This document shows, in pieces, positions 34,778 through 49,806 of a stretch of 64,000 nucleotides of DNA. The position numbers were made by a program, and so were the translations under genes. The number at the start of each line of letters is the position of its first letter. Within the stretch, counting starts at the first letter, position 1. Under the pieces are notes generated by a model. That model saw only the letters and a list, made by a program, of their open reading frames with translations, ran no database searches and had not been told where the DNA came from. Source of the stretch: Sporobolomyces roseus (lineage: Eukaryota; Basidiomycota; Microbotryomycetes; Sporidiobolales; Sporidiobolaceae); NCBI GenBank assembly GCA_016617785.1, contig JADILM010000007.1, forward strand, positions 868,001 through 932,000. Direction: 5' to 3'.

Positions 34778-35025
34778 ATGTTTTGCGTATGATGAGTTAG
34801 TGGACATAGATATATATACTATTTAACTACTGATCGATTCAGACACGGAAGAACCTTGTTCGCTTCGATAGGACTCGGTGCAGGCAGAACTCGTACAATA
34901 TATGAAAAGATGCAACGTCGAAAGTCGAACCGCAAATAGTGTGCGAAATCGTCATTCTCGCTTGGGTCGGATCTTTCGAATTCCTTCCTTCGCTCTTCAC
35001 TTCAACTCAATCACGTCCACTCCCA

Positions 35026-39658
<4,633 letters not shown>

Positions 39659-39922
39659 ATAATCTAGTCCTGAGCTCGCTTTCTTTCGTCTCACTGTCTA
39701 TGATGTCGATACCACCTTTGTCCTCTTGTCGTGTTATTCTGTAGAGCTTGTTTGCTGTTGCATGTGCTCTTCTGTGCTTGTTCTTATTCCTTTACCTTTG
39801 CAACGCAAGTCATTTGATACTGTGAATCTATATCCGAAGCCTTTTCGACTCCGCTGTAGAGTGGTTCTGCCTATTGTAGGAGCGTATAGTCTGTTCCGTT
39901 GATGACCTGACTCGCTGTGGCA
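39659..39922. other. DOA4 3' flank
   Basis: Unique sequence between the DOA4 stop codon and the truncated copy. T-rich; it should contain the DOA4 3' untranslated region. Transcription from the duplicated promoter in the right arm would enter it from the other side. Confidence 0.4.
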
Positions 39923-40063
39923 CTATTCTGCAGCTTCGAAAGCTACTCTTGCTGTTGAAACCCAAGTTCTGATCGAGTATTCGTCTGGTTCGATATTGGC
40001 GAGTTGCTCTCTGCTCGAGTCTCTGAGGTCTCCCAGAGTTCGGGGAGACCGTGTTGTCGACAT
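39923..40063 (-). pseudogene. Truncated antisense copy of DOA4 5' end
   Basis: Within the right inverted-repeat arm, a copy of the DOA4 start (STTRSPRTLGDLRDSSRE) on the minus strand. It runs 46 codons, matches DOA4 apart from rare substitutions (one visible is silent), then meets TAG directly at the repeat boundary. About 0.95 kb of duplicated promoter-side sequence lies upstream. It faces the 3' end of the intact gene, 264 bp away. A gene fragment, but transcribable toward DOA4. Confidence 0.85.
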
Positions 40064-41008
40064 TGGGAGTGGACGTGATTGAGTTGAAGTGAAGAGCGAA
40101 GGAAGGAATTCGAAAGATCCGACCCAAGCGAGAATGACGATTTCGCACACTATTTGCGGTTCGACTTTCGACGTTGCATCTTTTCATATATTGTACGAGT
40201 TCTGCCTGCACCGAGTCCTATCGAAGCGAACAAGGTTCTTCCGTGTCTGAATCGATCAGTAGTTAAATAGTATATATATCTATGTCCACTAACTCATCAT
40301 ACGCAAAACATGACCCAATAGCTCAGTGGTAGAGCGGGCGACTCCAGTGCATACGAATTCACCTTCGAATCACCAGGTACATCGTCAGGTCGGCCGTTCG
40401 ATCCGGTCTTGGGTCTACCTTTTTGCTGCCCTAGAGCACCAGCAGTGTCTACCTTTTGCATAGGAGAGTCTTGGGGGGTCGGCGGGAGGCTGAGGGAGTC
40501 GAGCGAGACTTTTTCGCGGTTTCTAGTACTTGAAATCGTCGTTTCGTCTTCTCTATCCATTCTGAGTACTCTCTCAGCATCAGCAGGACTAGACTCAAGT
40601 CCACCTCCCTCCCTTGAACCCTGTCGGAACGAGCTAGCTTGACCTCCTTGATGTACAGCTCTCAATTCTAATTCTTTTGATTCTGCTTCTGTTCCTCGCG
40701 GTTGCGTTCACGAAACCGTTTGAAACCCTTCAGCAAGACGTCTGTAACGTTATCGTCTCTCCCAAAGTGCGAGAGCAAACCTCTGTATTCGAGAAAAGTT
40801 GGAGTAAAGTTTCGATCGGCTATAGAATCCTCTCAAAGTGAGAAGCGTCTCGTACTAGACTCGGGGAACAGACGAGTTCTGTATTGACATGTAAGCACAT
40901 TTGCAGTACTGGAGAGATCGGAGAGGAGGAAGAACAGTCAAGGGCGAGCATCTACATGAATCGGAAACTTCAAGCTCGAAACTTTCCAAATAGACGCGCC
41001 TGCGTATT
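39926..41008 (-). repeat. Inverted repeat, right arm (1083 bp)
   Basis: Near-identical reverse complement of 34081-35163. It contains tRNA-Trp (plus strand) and the truncated DOA4 5' end. Apart from those two elements it carries open frames without an ATG-led conserved product, including one encoding a hydrophobic run (ILILLLFLAVAFTKPF). Because the arms are nearly identical, selection on these frames cannot be judged. Confidence 0.92.
40312..40416 (+). tRNA. tRNA-Trp(CCA), right copy, with 33-nt intron
   Basis: Acceptor 40312-40318/40409-40415, D-arm 40321-40335, anticodon CCA at 40344-40346, intron 40348-40380, T-arm 40392-40408, discriminator T at 40416. Mature length is 72 nt, all stems pair (with G-U in the anticodon and T stems), and a TTTTT terminator follows. 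The CCA anticodon reads UGG, hence Trp. A T discriminator is unusual, as eukaryotic tRNA-Trp normally has a purine there. Confidence 0.87.
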
Positions 41009-41480
41009 CCACTCGAAGCTTATTACATTCACGGCTGAATGTACTCAGAGGAGACCGAGGATCGGGAGTAGTTCCACTCCACCCCTGCCCCGTCACCCCG
41101 AAAGCTCCTCAAAGTCGTCCTGTCGTCTTTCCCTGTTCTCCCAATTTTCTGACTTTCGGTGCATTTGTGTACGAGAGCGAGTGTTGTTCAACTCATATGC
41201 GCCTTGTCGGATAGGCTGCTTCGATGGTGAAGACTGGCGGCACTGTCTTGATTCGCAAGCAATGACCTTGTCGAGTGTTTGTTTTCACGCTGTCTTCGCA
41301 TTGACTACGAACTCGTGATACGGCCCTCACTTGAGATCAACTTATAATCTGCAAACACTCGAGAACGCGCTCCCAGCACTGCAGGAACTATCTGTGGCTC
41401 AAAAAGCCTTCTACGGCAGAACGCTTTCTTTTGCAAGTGTAGCTCCGGAAAGTGTCGTCAAGGGGAGCAAATCTCATGGG
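41009..41480. repeat. Diverged outer extension of the right repeat
   Basis: Reverse complement similarity to the left side (33.7-34.08 kb and the distal tandem unit) continues here but with many substitutions and indels. An island spans about 41221-41290 (actggcggcactgtcttgat is shared exactly). Another lies near 41395-41440 (ctacggcagaacgctttct versus the left-side version). The sharp drop from ~99% to patchy similarity at 41008 is notable. Confidence 0.7.
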
Positions 41481-42063
41481 TCTCTCGTCATTGGCTCGCC
41501 CTAAGTTCCATTCTTCTCTCCCGTCTCTCTTCGTGAAGCAATTGGCCAAGTCAAGCCGGTCAAACCTTCGAAGACCGACTTGCGAGACGAAATTCAAGCT
41601 CTTGCTCGAGAAGAGAGAGAGAGGCGACCGCAGAGTCATCGTCAAACTCTAGAGCTCTCGCGGCAGTAGCAGCTGGAGTAGCGAGAAACGATGCGAGTTG
41701 CGTTGACACACAGGTTGAAGTTTCGAAGAAGTTTGTTGCGTCGTCTCCTGATGACGGGTAGACCCTATGTTCTGCTTCTTCCTCGCGTCATTCGGATTCT
41801 CTCTTTCATTCTACATCAGAGCTTGCGAGAAACACCGAGTTCTTGCAGAGTTGTTGCGAAACTGGCGCTTTTTGCGAAAAACTCGCCCTCAATTTCCGAG
41901 TTTCGAGTGAGATTCTTTTGCCGCCCAAGACTACTATCCTTTAGAGTATTTCGTTGCCTCTCAACCGCTGGACACAAGGCGGTGCGAAGGTGAAGTCGAG
42001 CTCAGCGGAAATTAACTATCTCGAAGCGGTGCTCTCCTCCCTCCTAACAACACCGACATCAAT
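41481..42063. other. NOP12 upstream region
   Basis: 583 bp ahead of NOP12. It has short frames only, and weak residual similarity to the left tandem unit may persist to about 41.7 kb. No promoter element was recognised. Confidence 0.35.
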
Positions 42064-44277
42064 ATGGGCAAGAGCAAGAAGTCCAGTAGTACGACAGAAG
42101 CTAGCAATCCCGGTCTATCAACCTTCCTTCTCGCTCAAGCAGAAGGCAAAGATTCGGCACTTGAAGACATCTTTGCCTCTTCCGTAAGCAGTCCTGAGAC
42201 CCTGAGCAGTTCACAGCAGCTTACTGACCTGCTTCATGGTCTTCAGAGCGGACCTTCACTCGCTTATCAACCCAAGAAACTCGAGGAGAAGAAGAAGATC
42301 AACAAGCCAATTTCAGTTCAACAAGAGGATGTAGAGATGCAAGAGGATACAGCAGTGGGGGATGACGAGGATGAAGTGCTCTCAGAGGTGGATTCGGACG
42401 CTTCGCTTGAGATGCCGTCGTCAGATGAGGAAGATGAGGAGGAGGAAGCTGGTTTGGAAGAAGCGTATGCGGCTAAACTCGTTGCGCAGAGGCTGAAGGC
42501 TGAAGCTGAAGGAATCAAGAGTAAGAAGAGAAAGGCAGAGGAGGAACTTGATGAGGACGAAAGTGAAGACGGAGAAGATGATGGACCTCTCGACATCAAT
42601 GATCTGGTTCACGAATCGCTTGCTGGGAAGAAGACGAAGGAAGAAAAGAAGGGAAAGAAGGACAAGGCTGTCGACCCGAAGAAGGCGGAGAAAGCGAAGA
42701 AACGCGCTGAAGAGACTCCAGATGAAAGGGATTCGAGGACAATTTTCATTGGAAACGTTCCCAGTGATTGCTCAACTTCCAATGTACGTTCAGTCGTATA
42801 TCCCAGACTAATCCTTGACGGCGTACTGATGATGTATTTGCGCTGCAGTCCCGAAAGAAGGCGTTAGTTCGCCATGTTCTCCAATCTCCCGCTCTCATTG
42901 CGGATCTTCCTCCGAACTGCCCACCTCTCAAACTCGACTCTATCCGCTTCCGATCGATCGCTTTCGCATCCAAGGTCTTCGGTCGCAAGGCAACTGCTGG
43001 TGGAGGGGAAGGAGAGAAGGATTCGGTGGAAGCTGGAGGACGAGGAAGGAAGCGTGCGAAGGAATGGAGGGAAAATGAAGGAAGTGATCAGCGAGGAGTC
43101 AGAGGCGGTTTCCACGCAAAGGAGGAGGAACCCAAAGCAAGCACTAGCAAGTCTGGAGCTCTTACCGACGCGCAGAAACGTCGAGTCGCTTTCATCCGAG
43201 GAGAACTCAACGAGCACAAAGCTGCCTGCAACGCTTACTTGGTCATCGAGGGATTCTCGGAGGAAATCGACGGACTCGAAATGAGCGATGTCATCCGTTT
43301 ACTCGTAGAACACACCAACAACAGCGTATTCGACGGTTTCACTCTCCGCGCCGATCTCGTTCGACCTCGCTCAGCTGCTGCTGTTCTCGCTGCTGCACAA
43401 ATGGCCGCTAAACCCAACCCTAACCTCACCGACGTTCCGAAATCAAACGAATCTGCCGCTTATCAGATCTCAGCAACCGAGGCCAGAAGAACACTCTTCA
43501 TCGGTGGACTCGATTTCGCAGAGACGGAGGAGAACGTTCGAAAAGCGACCGAAGCAGTACTGGTGCGAGAGCGAGGGGAGATCAAAGGCCGTTACATCGA
43601 GAACGTTCGAATCGTTCGAGACGCGAGTACTGGGTTAGGAAAGGGATTCTGCTACGTTCTTCTCACCGTACGTTCAACAGTCTCATCTATGTTGAGTTCC
43701 AACTGACATGTCTGGGGTATCATAGGATGAACAATGCGTTGACGAGCTCCTCGCTCTTCCTCCTGGCAAGAATCTCAAGATCTCGAAACGCAAAGTCCGC
43801 CTCGAACGATGCAAGACCTCGGCCGCCGCCGCTCGCTCGAAGGCTTCAGCTCGCTCGAACGCCCCCTCTTCAGCTCCTCCACCGAAGTCTGGTTCCCCCA
43901 AAACTCCAGGTCCTCGACGAGCAGTTCCCATCGCAGCTCCTCGCGATCCTTCTGCCCGCTCTCGTCCTTCAACCTCGGCATCTGAACATCAAGCTAAACT
44001 CGCCGATGCTCTCGCCAAGCTCGATCCCGATGAGCGCAAGAAGATCAAGGCTATCGATCCTGAACGTCTCGCTCGTCGGGCAGACAAGAAAAAGCAAAAG
44101 GTCTTGTCGGAACGATACGAACGCAAGCAAGCCAACATGTCGAAGAAGGGTGGAACCGCTGCTGGAGCTGGAGGAATCTTGGGTAGGGAGAGCAGGGCAG
44201 AAGAGAGGAGGAGGAAGGAAACGAAGCGAATCAAGACTCAGTCAAAGAGTTCGATCAAGAAGAAGAAGCAAGTCTAG
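42064..44277 (+). CDS. NOP12: Nucleolar RNA-binding protein Nop12
   Basis: Nucleolar RRM protein for pre-25S rRNA processing. Three exons (42064..42783, 42849..43667, 43726..44277) give 696 aa. The N-terminal ~220 residues are acidic/basic low complexity (SDASLEMPSSDEEDEEEE, KKTKEEKKGKKDKA). RRM1 begins SRTIFIGNVPSDCSTSNSRK and is interrupted by a ~100-residue insert. Its ribonucleoprotein-like strand is KAACNAYLVIEGFSEEIDGL. RRM2 begins ARRTLFIGGLDFAETEENVR and has STGLGKGFCYVLLTDEQCVD. The C-terminus is very basic (ERYERKQANMSKKGG, KSSIKKKKQV), a likely nucleolar-targeting tail. Confidence 0.88.
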
Positions 44278-44571
44278 GTGTTTCGTATCCCCTTCACTCT
44301 TGTGTCTTGTCGTCATCTATGATCTATCTTTGTTCATCCTGCAAACTCCGTGCGAGTCTCGAGAGACCAGATGCTTTTCGCTCTAGTTCGTTAATCGCAG
44401 CCATCGTTGCCAATCCGAAAGCGTCTACTTCTCTGCTATCGTCGTTAGCGAATCCCGTCGTCGCTTAGATTGGTACGGTAGAATGCAAGTGTAGACGATT
44501 TCATGGAAATGTTGCGAAAAGCGATCGATTTTCCTCATCAACAACTCACATCTCACTCAGCGACTTGTGAC

Positions 44572-46129
44572 ATGTTTGCACAAGGCAATACGAACTCACC
44601 TTATCGCTCGAGTCAGCCCTCGCAAGGCTATGGCACTCCTCAGCAAGGCTCGTCTTTCTCTCAACAACAAACTTCAAACTTCGGTCAATCTTCCTCTGGA
44701 CCATACAACTCGAACGCAAACAGTCAAGCAAGCTTCTCTGGACCTCAGTTTGGCGGCGGCAACAGTCAATTTGGAGGAGGGAGTGGATTCAGTAGTCAAT
44801 TTGGATCTGGAGGGAACACGCAACAAGGAGGAGCGTACGGATCTCCATTCGCACAACATAGTATGCAGAACTCGATGGGAGCATCCTCGAATGGTACGCC
44901 CAACTTTGGAGAAGCGAAGAAACGGAATTATTTGCCAGGTTATTTATCGGGAGGTGCAGCTGCACAAGTACGCTTTCAAGCCTGCTGAAATGTCCGAACC
45001 GTATTAGTATTGACGCTTGAATCGTTACAGCCGGAATCAAACCCACCTCAGACGATGAACAACGACTCGTGGGATTCTCCCGCTCGCAAAGCGTCCCTCT
45101 CGAGTTCGCCAGTCACTCGATACGGAGGTGGCAGCCTGTTCGGAGGGGTGCGAGACAGGTAAATCAGTCACTCCTTCGCTTTTGATACCCGTGCTAAGCT
45201 GACACAGCGTCGAAACTCGTTTCTAGCACTCCATCGAAATCGCCCAAATTCGCTCCTTACGCCGCTTCTCCTCGGAATCCTGTCTACCGGAACGAGATGG
45301 ACGAAGACGCTCCACCGACTGCCTCGCTGAACGAGTTCGAGGCTGCGGAATCAATGTCAAACGGAGCTGAATCTCAGTTTGGAGGGTCAGTTTCCCGTTC
45401 TGCTCTTTCGCTTCACTTCTGCAACTAACGTCTTCTACGTTCAATAGCTTCCGGTCGCAAGCTGAACACTCGACAAACTCGCCTTTCTCGAATCCTGCCG
45501 CTTCTCTTCACCCAGCTCCTTCCTCATCCTCTTCGACGACCTACCCAGTCAATGTCTTCGGTTTCCCTTCCTCCGCCCTCGATCTCGTACACGACTACTT
45601 CTCTCAATTCGGCGACATCGTGTCAAAGACTCCCTCGCAAGAAGGCGGAAACTGGGTAACGATCGAATACTCGCAACCATGGTCAGCGGCTCGAGCAGCT
45701 CGCAAGAACGGAGAGGTTCTAGGCGGAGTATTAATGGTCGGAGTGAAAGCGGTGGATGAGGATGGACTGAGAAGGGCACTTGCGGCTACAGAGTCGGGAG
45801 GAGAAGTTGCACTCGGAGGACCTTCACCAGGAGCTTCGACTCCTCGACCACCTTCATCCGGCCCGATTGGAGGCGGTAGCTCGATGGGAAAACCTGTTCA
45901 AGTCTTTGGTCCTAGTTCTGCGTTCAAAACTGCACCAACACCGACAAAGAAAGGTTTCTTGGGAATGGGAGGAGGAGGAACCCCTCAGCAAGCTTCGAAC
46001 GGAGGAGGTCAAGACCCTCACGCAAGTCTGTTCGCGGAGAAGAGTAAGCAGGCTGCTATGCAACAGAACGCTGGGCAAGGTCAGAAGGGAATGTTGGGGA
46101 AAGTGTCGGATCTCGTATTTGGTTGGTAA
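44572..46129 (+). CDS. NUP53: Nucleoporin Nup53/Nup35 family
   Basis: Linker nucleoporin with an atypical RRM (MPPN) fold used for dimerisation. Four exons (44572..44967, 45031..45158, 45227..45385, 45448..46129) give 454 aa. The N-terminal half is Gln/Ser/Gly/Asn-rich with FG-like pieces (PQFGGGNSQFGGG, SQFGSGG). The RRM begins YPVNVFGFPSSALDLVHDYF, then GDIVSKTPSQEGGNWVTIEY, and ends VLMVGVKAVDEDGLRRAL. The extreme C-terminus GMLGKVSDLVFGW is the amphipathic membrane-binding helix typical of Nup53. Same strand as NOP12, 294 bp downstream. Confidence 0.88.
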
Positions 46130-46336
46130 TGCATCACTTTCGCAGAACATTCTTTCGTTCTCTTCTTGCTGCGACAGTGAGATATAATCAGATGCAGAGT
46201 TGCAGAGTATACGAAAGACAAGAGGGACTAAGAATGATGGCAAATTAGAAAGTAACATCCGAAGATAAACGAGAGTCTAAAAATTCTACAAAAAACGACG
46301 GCGAACGAGTCCATGCAAGCGAAAAAATTGCAACGA

Positions 46337-48024
46337 TTAGCCGCGGTTTGGGACTGCCAGACACACCGCAGTGGTAAGAGCAGCAGCGATGACTCCGTAT
46401 CCGGCAGCAGCGAGAACGATATCTCTTTGCGCTCGAGCAACGACGGGATTGAGCATCGGGGTGAACGCCTCCCACACCTTTGAGCTCTTCGGCAGCTTCG
46501 TACTGGCGGGAGCAAAGTAGAGACCTCCAGGAGTGGTCGAAGGACGTTGTGACTGAGGAGAAGAGGATTCTGAACCGGAGAGGGAAGGGGATTTTGGGCC
46601 GAGAGGGAAGTAACCGAGGTCGGGGAAGGAGAAGGCGGATGATCGACGACTGCCATTGTTTGACGCGAGAGTGCCAGATGTAGGTTCGCGAGTTCGTCCA
46701 GCTGCGATGTCTTGCGAGGGAGTGGGACCGTTGTCGAGACCTTGCTTCTCGTCGCCGGAGAAGACTGATGTTCCATTCTCAGCAGAGTCGTAGTGTGATG
46801 ACCATGTCGTTTGCGTGCCGTGCATAGAAGAGGAAGAGTCGGCGCTGACATCGCGAGCGAGTTCCCAAGGGTAAAGTTGACGGTTGTCCTATTAATCCGA
46901 ATGTTGCGTCAGCATTCGACGTGTTCATTTGATATCGCTGAGACCTGACAAGCTCGTGTTCAGACGAGTGGAGAAAGCCAGTAAACTCACTCCGAAGAGA
47001 TAGATGACCAAACAAGTTTTTCGCAATCCTCCGACGAGTACGACAATTCCGAACCACCAAAGAGGGATTCCGATAGCACGGAAGCCTCGGTGAGCGTTGA
47101 GTTGCGTGCAGACGACTGTTCATGAACGCAGCAGGATCAGATATTGTAATACTTGCATGCGAGAGAAAACGAAAACTCACTCGTAGGGATCAAGCCGAGA
47201 AGATAAGTCAATCCTCCCAAGAAGATAGCGAACCATCCACGATTGCGGTCGGCATTCCTCGAGACTTGCTTGATGAAAGCCTTGAACGATACGGCCAAAC
47301 TTTCGCTAGCTTCGTGGTGACATTTGTCGAAAGCAGAGGGAGGGAGGAAAGCTTCGTTATTGGGGATCGCAGCCGTTGCTTGACTCGCTTCCTTGATCTG
47401 AGAATCGATTTGTCGACGAAGGTCGGAAGGTACGTTGAGTTCGAGGGGAGATTGAGCGGCGAAGAAAGTGTCGACCGCAGTTCTGAACGAAGCTCCGAGG
47501 AGCATCACTTCGTCGTGAGGTCGATCTGATTGGGTATGGGCGTTGTACAGTTTGGCGTATTCTTGAACCCAGAGGTGGAAGTAGAGGTTCTCCGCCGATT
47601 TCTCTTTGAAAGCCAAGTAATCTTCGAAATCTCGTAAGGTGAGGGGAGGAGTGTAGCGACCTTGAAGCACATCGTCGAGGGTGACTTCGCATAGCTTGAC
47701 TCGTGCACCGCGAACCTGATCAGAGGAGAAGCGGAACGGAAATTACGCAGCGAGGGACAAAAGAGGTGAAAGAGCGAAAGAGGGTCAGTGATCATTCAAT
47801 GAGTAAGAGAGGAGATCGCAGCTTACCTTTCCAGCAGTAGCGCCATTAAACTTTTCTGTAGGTGCTTGACGTTTCTCCAACCGTTTCTCGATTAGTTGAC
47901 CAGGATGAACGAGTCGATTTGGTGCATGAAGGAGTTCGAGGATGCGGTAACGACCAGTGGGAGGAGCAGGAGGGAGAGGTCGAGCGGTAGAAGTGGGAGT
48001 AGTAGTAGTGGGTTTCGTCGTCAT
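46337..48024 (-). CDS. RAX1: RGS-domain membrane protein Rax1
   Basis: Bud-site-selection membrane protein with an RGS domain. Four exons (48024..47827, 47715..47181, 47115..46991, 46888..46337) give 469 aa. The RGS-like domain spans ~70-210: VTLDDVLQGRYTPPLTLRDF, EDYLAFKEKSAENLYFHLWV and EYAKLYNAHTQSDRPHDEVM. Membrane segments follow: RGWFAIFLGGLTYLLGLIPT, GIPLWWFGIVVLVGGL and near the C-terminus DIVLAAAGYGVIAAALTTAV. The loop before the last segment is Ser-rich. Tail-to-tail with NUP53. Confidence 0.87.
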
Positions 48025-49180
48025 GTTCAATGAGATTGAGGTTTCCTCTTTGAGCCGATCGCAGGAGGAAGTGTGAAACTGGAGTGTGATTGAGGGAAGA
48101 AGAGCGAGCTTCGAGTGGTCGATGCTACGAGCTAGTGGGAAGGGTTCTGATGAGTTCAGTCGAGGGCGGAGTAAGCCGGTGAAAGATCAGCGTGAGATGC
48201 AGGAAAGGAGGGAAGGAAGAGAAGAAAAAAAAGGTGATCAAGGAAATTCGTCGGCCCTCGAGTTGTCAGGCACATTTTTGTAAAAAGAACCTTGCAAGAA
48301 AACCTCGGCCTCGGATGGTGGAACGGCTCAAGAAGTCGAGCCTCGACAGGTCAAAACCGTTCAACCGCTATGCCTCGCTCGCAAGGGGAGGGTCAAGTCG
48401 TTGGCTATCGCAAGGATGAACAATTGAGCTCGACGAGCCGTCCCACTTTCGCAAGCAGAAAGCTTCTTTTTCTGTTAGCTCGGGACCTGAGATCTGAGAG
48501 ACAACTTTATTTGTTCTTTTCCCGCTTCAAGCTTTGTACGAGTGTAATGCTCAAGTTGCTGCAGTTCAGCATAGCCTCTCATGCTGATGCCAGCCAAGCG
48601 ATGAGATGGAGAGAAGAGTCTTGTCTCAACGGTGAGGAGCGTTGACAGAGATCGTTTTTCTCCAGTCCCATTTTTTCTTTAGCCGTTCGACTGATTTTCT
48701 AGGGTCATTTGAGTGTTCCAGTCGACTCCGAGCAGTAAAGAGCGACCGATAGTCGAGCTCAGCTTCGCATCGTGAGCACTGTATTCTCATATCGCCCCCT
48801 CAACACCTTCCGAATTTCGCGATGTCAGACTCGACGAACAATCTGATTCAACGCACAATCGCTATTCCTGCATACCGCAATCTACCCTGGCTCGAATGCT
48901 TGTAGATCCTTCCAGATGGAGAAGTCCGAAATTGACAAGCTTTTTCACGTCCCTGCTTCGTCGGCAGGAAAAGGGAGGAGTTCTTTGAGCCCCTCTCCTT
49001 GACACTGTCTTCGCAGTCAAGCTGAGCAAAGGTGAAAGTGTCCTCCCCGCGGTGCCACCTTCCGAAGATGCGGTCGAGTGCAACTACGAATGGTAGTCGA
49101 TTTGTGGAACTTGCTCCATGTTCGAAAGCTTGCGAATCTTGTTGAAAGTGCTCTCACAAGTGACTCGACACTACTTGCGC
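48025..49180. other. RAX1 upstream region, no gene recognised
   Basis: About 1.16 kb, the longest stretch in the window without a recognised gene outside the 32-42 kb repeat locus. It should hold the RAX1 promoter. Short frames are present with no recognisable protein. It ends at the ARC1 3' fragment. Confidence 0.4.
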
Positions 49181-49362
49181 TCCTCAACCCGAAGAAGAAG
49201 ATCTTTGAGACTGTTCAACCTGGGTTCACGACACTCGAGAACAAGGACGCTGCGTGGGTCGACAAAGAATCAGGAAAAGTGCACAAGATCGTGACGAGTA
49301 AAGGTGTTTGCGCTGCTGGAACTTATGTCGGAGCTAGTTTATCGTAAATCTGTCGACATCTG
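49181..49362 (+). pseudogene. 182-bp inverted copy of the ARC1 3' end
   Basis: Matches the reverse complement of 56213-56394 over its whole length (positions sum to 105575), with no substitution noticed. It encodes the last ~55 codons of ARC1 (from [20 protein letters not shown] to GTYVGASLS and stop) plus 15 bp of 3' flank. An upstream ATG at 49090 is in frame and would give an 85-residue chimeric frame, but nothing supports it as a gene. The tRNA-binding core is missing. Confidence 0.9.
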
Positions 49363-49806
49363 TAACGACTTTGTGAACGATAGAAAGCTACTTCTCTCGT
49401 GTGGTCAGAACGAGTCTGCTCGTTTCGTCGAGCGAGAGAGAGAAACTTTGAACAGATCTCGTATCTCGTTGCTCGACAGTCAAGATAGACAATCTGTCGA
49501 GAGAGGCAGTCGAGAGAGGCAGTCGAGAGACGATTGGTGGGATCGATTTGAGCATTCTCGCAAGGTCAGCTCGCCGCAAAGCGTGAAGTAGGAGAAATGG
49601 TCTGCTTATTTCAACATGTACAAAAACTCGAGATGTTCTAGGAAGTGCTGCTGTAGTTGCGAGAGGCTGCTATACAATCTATGGATATGCGCAAATATCT
49701 TATGCTCCACTGACTCCGTTCGTTCCCCGATCCGCCATTCCGGGCATAGCGCTAGCGAGACGATGAGGTCAGTATCTACATCGTAGAAGGGGCTACAGAT
49801 GAGCGC
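49363..49806. other. AMD1 3' flank with short tandem repeat
   Basis: 444 bp between the ARC1 fragment and the AMD1 stop codon. A 13-bp unit (gtcgagagaggca) is repeated about 2.7 times from 49497 to ~49531. Otherwise nothing recognised. Confidence 0.5.
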
